From NCBI GenBank assembly GCA_023634235.1, contig JAMKCF010000020.1:4278001-4342000 (forward strand): DNA of 64,000 nucleotides, read 5' to 3'. Below the pieces are notes generated by a model. That model saw nothing but the letters and a program-made list of their open reading frames with translations, was not told the DNA's origin and did no database searches. Below are positions 24,301 to 36,300 of this stretch, in pieces (within the stretch, counting starts at the first letter, position 1; every line of letters begins with the position of its first letter). A program made the position numbers and the translations under genes. The DNA is from Pisaster brevispinus (lineage: Eukaryota; Echinodermata; Asteroidea; Forcipulatida; Asteriidae).

Positions 24301-27300
24301 TAGGGATGGGGTCCATGTTGTTGGACTTTGGTGGCGATTGACGTATAAGTTTTTCGATGTAAAGATGCGAGACAGCAGTGAGTACGAGATCATTTTCAGG
24401 AGTTTTATGTGGATATTGTCTAAGGTCACCATCAACATCCAGGGCAGCTTGACTATTGATGACCTCATCCTCACAGTTTAACCGTATGGTGGAGATCTTG
24501 TCTTGGAAAAACTGGCTGAAGTGGTTGGCAACATTAGATGCTGATCCACGACATGGTAGCTTAGCAGGTATCTTACGACCGAGAAGACCATCAAGAATTT
24601 TAAAAATACGGTTTCCATCACCTCGACAATCAACAATGAGATTTTGGTAGTAGCTACACTTGGACTTTTGAATGAGTGCACTGACCTTGTTGCGTTGGGA
24701 TTTGTACAGTTCTCGATCAATTATTAAATTTGTAGAACGCCATTTATTTTCAAGTTTCTTGCGTTTTGCTTTCTCATTGCGAATTTCATTTGAGCACCAG
24801 GCAGTGTTTGGGCGAAGAGCGAAAGTTTTTGTCTTCAATGGAGCATGATGATCAAGTAGTTCACTCATGACTGTGTTATATGTCGTAGTCAAAACATTTG
24901 GATCAGCATCATCTCTTGCCGTGTGTGCTAGTGAAGATGTCGATATGTCATGAGCAAATTGAACTGTATCAATATCTTTAATCTTACGATAAGTAACAGA
25001 CTTCATCTGTCGAGCAGGTTTGTTGACATCAAGACAGCATGTCACCAATGAGTGATCAGATAAAGTGTAGTCAAAAACCTCAATGTCTCTGATGATGGCT
25101 AGGGTTGAGCGAGTGATAACCAAGTCTAGCGTATGTTCTCGGCTGTGTGTACTTTGATGAATATGTTGTTTCAGAATACAAGAGTCAAGGAGATTTATAA
25201 ATGCTGTCGTGTCTCTTGCCTCAGCACGATCACATTGTATGTTAAAGTCTCCCATAACAACAAATTCTTTAGGTGATGCAAGCATGGTCTCTATCAGGTT
25301 GCTGAACTCTGCCAAAAACAGTGTAAAGCTGGAAGCAGGTGGTCGATAAAGTACAAATAAACGAATAGCTACCTTCAAGTAGTGAATCTCACATTCCATA
25401 TATTCGAACGAGGTGGCGACAAAATTACTGGTGGAAACACATAGATTAACGTCGGCTTGTAAAGCAGACCCACACCTCCACCAGATTTGTTCACTCTACA
25501 GCTATGAACAAATTTATGTCCTTGAGATGTTAGATTGGATGGGGTAACCGTATCCTTACTATTGAGCCATGTTTCCGTGATAGCCATGACATCAACATTT
25601 TTGTCGTTAAAAACTTCCAAAATGTCAACCGTTTTATTGCATACTGATCGTGCGTTAAGTGTACTCACGGTGAGATTGAGAAGGCAGCTGGGTGTTTTCA
25701 ATTTATCTCGTTTGATTGCGACTAAGTTGGTAGTATTTCTTCGCAAAAAAGGCGAAAGTATGTTCATCATTGTCGAGACGCCATTTAAAGATGGCCGCTG
25801 CTGACCGATGTGAACAGGTATTGTTCCAGCATCATCGAGCTCAATAAGTTGGGCTAATGAACGGGTAGCGTGGCCCCCACGGTGAAGTCTACGTATTGGT
25901 GGCTTCCGACATATCTTTAGCTCACGTAGGATAGTAAAAATTGAAAAAGGAAGTTTCCTAGCTGCATTAGTTGAGTTCTGAAAACGGCGAAGTTGCGCTG
26001 CTGTATACGCACGAGGCGTGGTTGTTCACACCGACCACACCGACACACTAACATACGGGTGCACACAGCCGTAGGTTCAGGGTACTGATGATGGTTGCAC
26101 ACCCTACACGGTTGAGTAAACCTCGTTGCACGTGCGAAGTAATGGAGAGTACATCGGCAAGCCAAGTGGCAATGTAAAAAACAGTCAAACATGGGCAGAA
26201 AAACATCAAACTTCTGCAGTCATTTGCACACACAGGCAGCAGAATATACTTTAAAAAACATTCATAAGACTATGACTTAAAATACAAGGAAAAAAGTAAA
26301 AACTCTTGAAAATTGACACGAATGCAGGAGCTACTAAAAACAGCGCTACACTCGCACTCGCACCAGTTTTCACTCTAAAGACCCACCACATTTCAAACTT
26401 TTTCCTCTTCCATTTATTACCAAGTAATAAACCACAAGGGAACTGCCTGGGTAGAGTTTTAAATAATTTGGGTTTGAACAAAGACAAATTGACTGGAGTG
26501 GGACTTGAACCAACGACTTCTGGATAAAGGTACCTGCGCTGTACTAACCTAGCTTTTCAACCCTATGTTGGCGGTCTCCCTATTCGTAAATTTTTTGTTC
26601 GGGGGTGCCAGTCAGAAGCCATATAACCGTTAGCTGCAGTGTAACCAGGGATCACACCCAAGTTTACGGTACGACCCAAACTCATTTATTATCGAGAGTA
26701 ATAGCTTGTTGTGCAAGCTGCTGATGTATATTCTTATTTATCATACCACCTAATGTTCAGAGAAATTGTTCTTTGTTATTTTTGATAAGTATCGTCAACT
26801 CTCGTTATAACAAAATTGCTGGGACTGGCCAAATGACCTCTTTATAACAGAAACATTGTTATAAGAGGACAGCAAAACAAGGAAACACAAAGCAGAAATG
26901 AGATTCTGGACTTCAGAATGTACTCTTTATAAGCAGAACCTCTTTATAACAGTGCCCTTTATAACAAGGGTTGACTGTATAATATAATTGTTGGGTCATT
27001 GATGAGCTTTTTCCTTGACCTCTATGTATTAAGAGTTCACAACTTGGATGTGTAGATGGAATATCATTGTAGCGCTGCATCTGTATCAATTTACAAAAAT
27101 ATTTAAGGCTGCATAGATTTTGCTTCAATACCTTGCTCAGTTTGTCAGCTAGTTGTAAACTGTACTACATAACACTGGCTTCATGGGCAGCCCAGACAAT
27201 AACTCTGAGCCCTCCAACCACAGTTCTCCTTTCTGAAGAACCATTCAGAGCAGTGCTGAGTCAACTCTGAATTCCAACAAAGGGACTAGCATCTCGAACA

Positions 27301-30300
27301 TTCTTCAGTCTCCTTCAATGACTAGATCAGGCTTGTTAAAACATTGAGACCAAGTAAGAACTCAGTCTGCAGTAGTGAAGTTAATGACCAGAAGTCCCCT
27401 TGATCCAGTAAGCAAAAGTAGCAGTTCCATCCGATTTCTTCCCTCCCTTCTTGGTAGTACTTATTAAGCAAGACAGTTCTTTTTAGAAGGAAGCAGTCTT
27501 TCAAATTCCTAAATATACTTAGCTGCAAAATAGTGAAAAAATCTATAAAATAGCTTAACAAGTTCTCAAAACCAATCTACACTGCTAAGTAGATATAAAC
27601 GAATGGAGTTACCGCAAACTGAATATACATTGATACCTCACCATGCAATGCCTCAAATCCATATACAGTAATAAAGCTTATAAATAAACGCTTTGGTTTG
27701 TTTAGGTCTGGATATGTGTGACCCTCAACCTTGTATGAATGGTGGAACCTGTGTAAATATTGTCACCGACTTTCTATGTTTATGTCCGAGTGGATACACT
27801 GAGAAAAACTGCTCAGAAGGTGAGAATTTTTAACAATATCCTTCTCAAAATTAAGTATTTTTTTAAATACTCTTGGTTAATATTGACTATGAAATGCATG
27901 ATACATTTTATTTTGCCTTCTCTTCATTGGAGTTTTGCTAAAGTGGAGTTCCATGAAATGTCTCTCTATGATTGCAAACATTCTGTTCACTGCACCAGTG
28001 CAACACATATATTTTTGTTTGATAAACATTCAAGTGGATCTTTATACTTTGATTCGAGGATAAAACTATAAGAATAAACAAATGTAAAAGGTGGTTTTTT
28101 TGGCGTCCACCAGGAAGATGTTTTGTCCTAGTGGCTACGGCAGAAATGACTGTTCAGAGGGTGGTAATTTTTACTTTGTTTCCCCCCGATCATAATGATG
28201 TATTTGTCAATGATTTTACGGTCAAAATGTTATTTGAATGTAAAATGTGATATTCATTAGTTTTTTAAGTGAACTTTATCCCTGTTCTAAATTGCAATGA
28301 ACCTGGGAAAATGTTATCAACTTGTTGGGTTTGAGAAGTATCTAAATAAAGGGAATAAAAGAATGGGGACTTGGTCTTGAATGTTTGTTTAAAACCGGCA
28401 GAATCGTGGCTGTGCGTTTGGCTCGGTCCTTTGTCGCACTGCCACAACCTGGTCATGCCACTTGTGCCCTTGAGCAAGGCACTTAACTATATATTACTTC
28501 CGATAAAATTGGGAAGGTAGTGCATTCTGCTCTACCAGCCAGGCTCCTAGTGGATGATACCCTTGCCTACATCCTTACAGACTGTGAAGAGGGTAACCCC
28601 GTTTCAGCCCGAGCAGTAGGTGGCAACTAGCATTGTGTCCTTGGTGGCAGTTGATTTGAGTCGATGGCCCAAATCAGATAAGTGTAGCCCTCACCTTGAA
28701 ATTTTGACGGGGAATCGTGAATTTGGGCTTGATTTCTTCAGATAAAAATTGGCATTTCAAGAAGCCAGCAATCACTGTTGGTTATTTTATAATAAACTTG
28801 ATATCATTACGGGAAAGCTCCATTAAGGAACTTTTCAGTTTGGCCACAAAAACCCAGAAAGTATACATCCTTTTCACTGAGTGGGTGTGTTTACATTGAA
28901 TTACTTGGGTCATTTAACCTAATGGATGAGCATTTAATCGGCATAGGGCAGTCAGCAGCCCTACTGGTTTTTGCATGATCCAATTAACTCCACTGTTTGG
29001 AAAAGGAATCACATGGAGGTTACAGGTGTAGTTCTCATGTGAATAGGTTTTATTTTAGCTTCTTTCTTTAATGGAGCTTTCCCGTAATGGAAATTCCCGT
29101 ACAAATGTTTCTGAGACGTATTTTATGGGCATGTAATTTGGACACTTTATTTCTTGTCTTGCACACACACAAGTTCAGCTTTTGAAAATGAAAGGTTATG
29201 ATTTAAGGCTTATTTTCCTTGGATTTGTTCACAGATCTCAATGAGTGTGATTCAAGTCCTTGTCAGAATGGAGGAGCATGTTTGGACTTGGTGAATGCTT
29301 TTACATGTACATGTATTCCTGGCTTCACTGGAGTTACATGTGAAATAGGTAAGTTTTCATACATTTCATCGATCATAACTTCTTTGGATGCAGGCAGTGT
29401 TCTAGGATGTAGGTTGTCAAGGCCAAGTGGCTTAGAGTATCGAATTCAAGTTCTGGTGGTTAATTCATCGGGGTGTGGGTTCGAATCCTGTTCATGACAC
29501 TTGTGTCCTTGAGCAAGATGCTTTACTGCAATTGCTTCTCTTCCCACAGGGCTATTAATGGGTACCTGCGAGGGTAGAGGTTGATATTGTGTTTGAAAAA
29601 GCCTTCGGAGTGCCACGCCAGCCCGGGCTGTATAATCCCCAGGGAGCTGAGAAAGATTAAACGATTGCTATTGGCCCAATGACCAGGGCATTAATGTAAA
29701 GCGCATTGACAAGTTATTGTAAAATGTGCTATATAAGAACTAGTTATTATTATTCTCAGATGTTGACAAATAAAGGATGGAGAGGTGGGGGGGGGGGGCC
29801 CCTATGGGAGGTCATTGTACGGAGCCTTTACTACATGGGGTACGGGGCCCGCATAAGGGACTGGAACAATTGTGATTGTACATGCTCTGTGATCATGGTG
29901 ATTACTCTGAGGTGATTCCTGATGGCCACTTTCTCCTGACTTTTTTCAGCCAAGGGTTTTAAAGATTGTATTTGAACTCTGAAATGCATGAACTTGAAAA
30001 AGTTGGGGAGGGGTAAGAAATGTTGCAAACGAACTTGTTGATTTGTTGTTGCGACTTCTTAAATGTGGCAAGTGCCACGGAAAGCATAGTGGTGCGCCAA
30101 ACGTTTTTTCACAAGTTGGAGAACACTGTGCTGGTACATCTTGTTGAAGTTGAGGTTATTTGTATGCGTACTGGTTTTATTTTTATTATCAAGTACTAAA
30201 CCACAAGGGAAACTGAAGGGGCAAGTTTTCAATAATTTTGGGTTGAACAAAAAATAAATTTACTCAGTCAGTTTCCCTTGTGCTTTTTTACTTGATATTT

Positions 30301-33300
30301 AAAACAAAAACATTGCATTCCCTTAAGGTGATCCCGTGGCTGCCCCTTCCCAGGTTGTATCGTAAACTTGGGACTGATCCCCGGCTATATGGCAGTTAAA
30401 AGTTGAAGGGCTTCTGACTGGCATGCTCAAACAAAGAAATTGACAAAATAGGGAGTATACTTACATAGGGCTAGATAGCTCAGTTGGTAGAGCACCGACA
30501 CGTTAATCTAGAGGTCGCAGGTTCAAATCCCGCTCTTCATTTTGTCTTCACTCTAGCCAAAAGTACTAACATTATTCAAAACTTAATCATCTACATGTAC
30601 ATGTATGTGTATAAACATTTTATGTTACTCATTTGTCTGTACGGGAAACGTACAGGTTGGGTGAAATTGTAGGAACTGTGTTAAGTGATCATAGTTACAA
30701 AGTAGGGACTACGTTTTAATGAAAAGTTCAAGAGTTTTGAAGGTGTTCTATCAACTTGAACTATTTTCTTCAGTTGGCAAGATAATTGGGAAAAGTACAA
30801 ATAATTGCTGTAGGGGAAAATAACAGAGATCCATTGTAGAAAAACATCTTTTGCTAAGCTTGATAATCTAGAGTTGTTTTTGATTTGTTTACAGATCTCA
30901 GTGTGTGTACCTCAAACCCTTGTATGAATGGAGCAACCTGTGTGGATGCCGTGAATGCTTTTTCCTGTACATGTAGTCCTGGCTGGACAGGAGCTAACTG
31001 TGAAACTAGTAAGTTTTTTGTAATGTAGTTTTCAAACTGTTCATTTAAGTTTAAGTTCATGTACATGATTGACTAAAATCAACCTATTTATTTTTATTTT
31101 TGAAGGTATTATTGGTAGAGCTGACAAGTAGTTGCAGACGGGGTTCATGTTTTTGGTTTTTTTTTTTTGTGATCAACAATATACATGAAATAACAAACCG
31201 GTGCAAATTTGGGCTTAGCCCCTTTTGCGACTTTTGCAAAGCTTGATAATCTAGAGTTGTTTTTGATTTGTTTACAGATATCAATGAGTGTGCCTCGAAC
31301 CCTTGTATTAATGGAGGAACCTGTGTGGATTTAGTAAATGCTTTTTCGTGTACATGTAGTCCTGGCTGGACAGGAGCTAGATGTGACATAAGTAAGTTTG
31401 TTTTCCAATTTTTTTTAATGTAGTTCTCAAACTCTTCATCTAAGTTTAAGTTCATATACACGATTGACTAAAATCAACCTATTTACTTAAATACACAGAG
31501 AAAGCAGGCGGCTGAACAGAAAGGAGGGTAACAAAAGGGAGGGGAATTGGGGGAAGGGGATGGTTGACCACAAGAGGTGGGGAACACAAAGGACAAAGTC
31601 AATGATGGGGAGAGGGAGAGAAAGGTAGTTAATTGGTGAATGAGGCAGACTTCGGAGGGGGGGGGGGGCTTATCTGTGGTGAAAAGGAGAAGGCAAAGAC
31701 AAAAAGTTATTAGTCATTACCTTCTTGGATGTTCAGACCATGGGGTTGAATGGTCTGGAGACGTCTTACCCATAATTTCTCTCTACTCAGACGAACAATC
31801 TCTCTGTGGTTTCCTAGTGCCTCAATGCCCTGTAAAATCATGTCAGAAATTGAGTGATTAGGAAGATTGAAATGATGTCCTACGGGTGTATCCAGCTTAT
31901 GGGTGTTGACTGTGGATCTGTGGCCGTAGAAACGTCTCTTGAGTGTAGTTCTCGTTTCACTTATATATTGAACACCACAAACTTTGCAAGAAATTTAATA
32001 GATTAGATTAGTGGTGGTGCAGGTGACATGACCCCTTGTCCTATGGGTGGTACCACCAGTATGGCTGGTGAAGGAGTCTGATTCTCTGATGTGTTGTCTA
32101 CAGACGATGCATTTGGAGGTGTTGGAACACCTGAAAGTTCCCTGTGGCAAAGGGGGGTTAACATTATCATTAAAGGGGGGAACTTCTGCCCGGACAATGA
32201 GATCCCTGGGTGGCCGCCTGTAGGCAACTATGGGTTCTTCTTGTACAGCACGTTGAAGTCGATCTGATGTGTGAAGAATATGATGGTTAGAACTGGTTAT
32301 TGTACGAATGGGGGGAAGTGAGGGGTGGAAAGTGACAACAGAGGAACTTTCTCCTTGGAATTCTGTTGTTGCACGGGTCTCTTTGAAAGTACTGACTCCC
32401 TGGAGCGAGCCTTGACTTTCTGGATTGCTCGATGGACTGCCAGGGAGCTATGACCCCGGAAGACGAGGTGTTTCTTAAGTTCCTGTGAGTGGTGGATAAA
32501 ATCGGAATCATTAGAACAGATACGACGGAGTCTGAGGGCCTGACTGTAGGCTATGCTGGTTTTGCAGAGTCGGGGATGACAGCTGATTGAGTGGAAATAT
32601 TGGTGTTTATCTGTGGGTTTAACAAAGAGATCTGTGATCAAACCAACATCCGTCTTTAGAACCTTGACATCCAGAAAGTGGGTATCCTTGGTTGAGTATT
32701 TGGTTGTGAATTTGATGGTCCTATGGAAGGAATTGATGTGATTAATGAATGCTGTGAGGCTAGATTCATCACTGGTCCAGATGAAAAAGATGTCATCAAT
32801 ATAGCGCCACCAGACCCAGGGAGGGCACGGGGCTGACGCCAACATGCGCTGTTCAAGTTGGCTCATAAATAGGCAGGCCATTGATGGTGCCAACCGTGTA
32901 CCCATTGTGGTGCCATGTACCTGTAGAAAATTCTTACCCATGAACGAAAAATTATTTTTAGTTAGAACATGGTTCATGAGGGATTCTATATCAGAAATGG
33001 GCGGTGAAGTGTGACCGCTCTTAGCCAAAGCTGAAGAGCAGGCAGCAATCCCTTCATCTTGGGGAATGTTGGTGTACAACAATGTACAAAGAAGACACAT
33101 CAAAAGTACCGATGATAGCTGTGTTGGGGACCTGGTTCTGAATACCTGAGATTTCACGGAGGAAATCAGGAGTGTCACTTATATATGATGGAATCTGTGG
33201 CACTAGAGGCTTGAGAAAACTGTCAACAAAAAGAGAGATATTCTCAGTGGGGGAACCATTGCCAGATATGATGGGTGGGTCTCCCTGGGTTATCTGGTTT

Positions 33301-36300
33301 ATGTACCTTGGGAAGAAGGTAAAATCTAGCTGTTCTACAATCAACTGGGGAAAGAAACTTGTGAGCTTTCTTGGAGAGGTGGTCACGGTCATGCATTTCG
33401 TCCAGTGTCTGTTGAATCTCCTTTGAAAAGGTACCTGTTGGATCAGTGTCAAGGGGTTTATAGTTAGTTTGGTTGTTGAGTTGTCTCAAGGCTTCATCGA
33501 TGTATTGCTGACGGCCCATGACAACAACAGCAGAGCCCTTGTCAGCTGGTTTGATGATGATGTCCTTCCGTGCTCGTAGAGTCTTAAGGGCCTCACGTTC
33601 TTCTCTAGGGAGGTTGTCTTGAGTCCTGTGGGTGGAATGATCGCTTGAATTAATTTGTGAACTAACAACCTGTATGTAAGTTTCAAGGGAAGGAACACGG
33701 TTCTATGGTGGTACCCATTTACTCTTGCAGTAAAATGGCTCTGGATCCATGGGTGGTGAGTCAAGGAAGAATTCAAGGCGAATTCTGCGGTAGTAGTCAG
33801 TGAGGTCCTGACTGAGCTCAACCTGATTGACTGTGGGGGGAGTGGGGCAGAAGTTGAGTCCCTTGGAGAGCAGGCTGTGTTCTGAATCTGAAAGGGTAGA
33901 TGGTGAGAGGTTAATAACTGTGGATGGAGGGGCTGACTGCTCAGCCTCAGGGGGTATGTTACGCTTGAAACGTCGCTGTCTGTACTGTTGCTGTTTTGCG
34001 ACAAGACGACCAATGTTACCATTTCTCCTACAATTAAGAACAGATTCAAGTTTAGATAAACCAGTATCGATCTCAGTGGTAAATTGCGCAAAACGAGCTT
34101 CTGAGCAGATGGATCTAAGTTCTGCTTGAAGACAGGAAATATCTTGGTTGAAGCTGTTGAGACAAACATCACAGTGTTCTGTTAGAATACGAATGAGGCT
34201 GAGAGAAGTACTATGGAGTGTGCTGTTCCACCGCTTGCGAAGAGGGGTAGACAGAGACTCAAGGGCTGGGTCAAATTTAACCTGCAAACCTGTGGGAATG
34301 AAATGGGTTAGTGTGTAGAATCTGTAGTTGTCTCGATGATACGAATAACGTAGTGCTTTCTCTTTAAGTTTCCCAAGTTCCTGAAACAAGCGAATGCATC
34401 TTTGGTTAGACATGATCAGAGGAGGGAACAAACATGGGAGAAAAACTGTGGAGAAATTGAATCAGAATTTGACAAAATAAACTGGAGAAATAAACGGAGT
34501 AATTATACAAAAGGAAATGTGTACTGAAAAGGAAACAGATAATCACGAAAACACAATGTTATACAATGAAACTGCATAGGGAAGCAAACTGTGGGTTATT
34601 ACACAGGGGAAGAAAATTTTACAAAGGGGGAAAAAACATAACAAGATGAGAAGTAAAGCAAACAGGGAAAAACAAGGGCATTGAAAGGAGAGAGCAAAAG
34701 TTATTGTGACCTGTCAAAAAAAGGGAAAGAAAACAAATGGGAAGCAAAAACCTGTGGATGAAAACAGAAGATAAAACACCGCTGAGAACAGAAAGCAAAA
34801 GTTAGAACAACCTGGAACAAACAATCTGTAACAAACAAGACAAAATGTGACTAAGAACAAGGGAGGTAAGGAGGATCACCAGAGGGATACTGCAACAGAA
34901 AGGATATAAATGAAAAATAGAATTAGCTGTTGTAAACTGCTTACCAACCAAAAGGACCTATGGTATAAATGCAAAAAAATAGTTAATTAAATAATTAATT
35001 TTTAAAGTTAATATTTTTAGAGCTGACAAAGCAGTTGCAGACAGGGTTCCTGTTTTGATTTTGTTTTTGTGATCAACCATGAACGGCAAGTTTGACATGA
35101 CTTAGCTATGAATTTTATCTTGAGTTATACAAAATATTAAATTTTTATTATCATAGTCAAGAAAAATCCATTTATCATTGATATTTATGTGTACAGGATG
35201 CTCGTAACAACTGTACTAGGAAGCAAACCGCTCTGTTCTAGCCTAGACACGTGTGTAGTGCATGCACTATGACGACGTGTGTATACACATGTAAATAGTA
35301 CGCTGCGTTTGAGACGAGGTTCGGATAATACGAGGAAGTTGGGCCAGTCCGGCGGACCTCGTATTTATGCGAGTCGACTGTACATGAAATAACAAACCTG
35401 TGCAAATTTGGGCTTAGCCCGTTTTGCGACTTTTGCAAAGCTTGATAATCTAGAGTTGTATTTGATTTGTTTACAGATATCAATGAGTGTGCCTCAAACC
35501 CTTGTATGAATGGAGCAACCTGTGTGGATGCAGTGAATGCTTTTTCCTGTACATGTAGTCCTGGCTGGACAGGAGCTAGATGTGAAATAAGTAAGTTTGT
35601 TTTCCAATTTGTTTCATATTGTTTTCAAACTGTTCATTTAATGTTAAATTCATGAACATGATTGACTAAAACCAACCTCTTTGTTTATATTTTTAGAGGT
35701 ATTAAATTGGTAGAGCTGACAAAGCAGTTTCAGACAGGGTTTATGATTTGGGTTTAGCCCTTCAGGATAAAATGGTAAAAGAAACATGCACAATTTTCAG
35801 CATTTTGTTTTAGGTTTTTAGATACAGTTTTCTTGAACCTTACTTCGTTTCAGAGGGAAATAATTCACAGAAAAAAGTAAATATAGTACGAACTTCATAT
35901 TCAGTAAGCTTTCAGACTAAAACTAAACAAAGATATTTTAATCCTTACAATCCTGTTTAATACCTTTAAAAAAGGTGATATTTTAGATTTGTAATTGATT
36001 TGTTTACAGATATACATGTAAATGAGTGTGCCTCGAATCCTTGTTTGAATAGAGGAGCCTGTGTGGATTTAGTGAATTCATTTTCCTGTACATGTAGTCC
36101 TGGCTGGACAGGAGCTCAATGTGAAATAAGTAAGTTTCTTTCCAAATCACTAGAAATCGCAAAACAGTTTTCGTTAAAGTTAAGTAGGGTCATACTTTGG
36201 TACCCTGGGGAAAAAACATGGAGTAATTTCTTTCCGAAAGCCTCTTTGTTATAAAGATGGCGATGGTATAGTAAGTAAGCAACCTGCAAAATGTTTTTTT

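Larger units (their letters stand above)
18480..27840 (+). repeat. EGF cassette copy 3 (A3-D3)
   Basis: Begins with GAGTGTCAGTGATCAGTCAC. It carries exons A3, B3, C3 and D3. Subtracting the hAT-like element (1.38 kb) and the LINE (about 4 kb) gives about 4.0 kb, the same as cassette 1 up to D. Past 27840 the match to cassette 1 stops and no E exon follows. The CAGACAGG MITE (19069-19359) and a SINE-B are kept. Confidence 0.85.

Noticed and set aside
30472..30540. tRNA gene candidate
   Set aside because: Good A and B boxes, but no paired acceptor stem and the sequence belongs to the SINE-A family with many copies.
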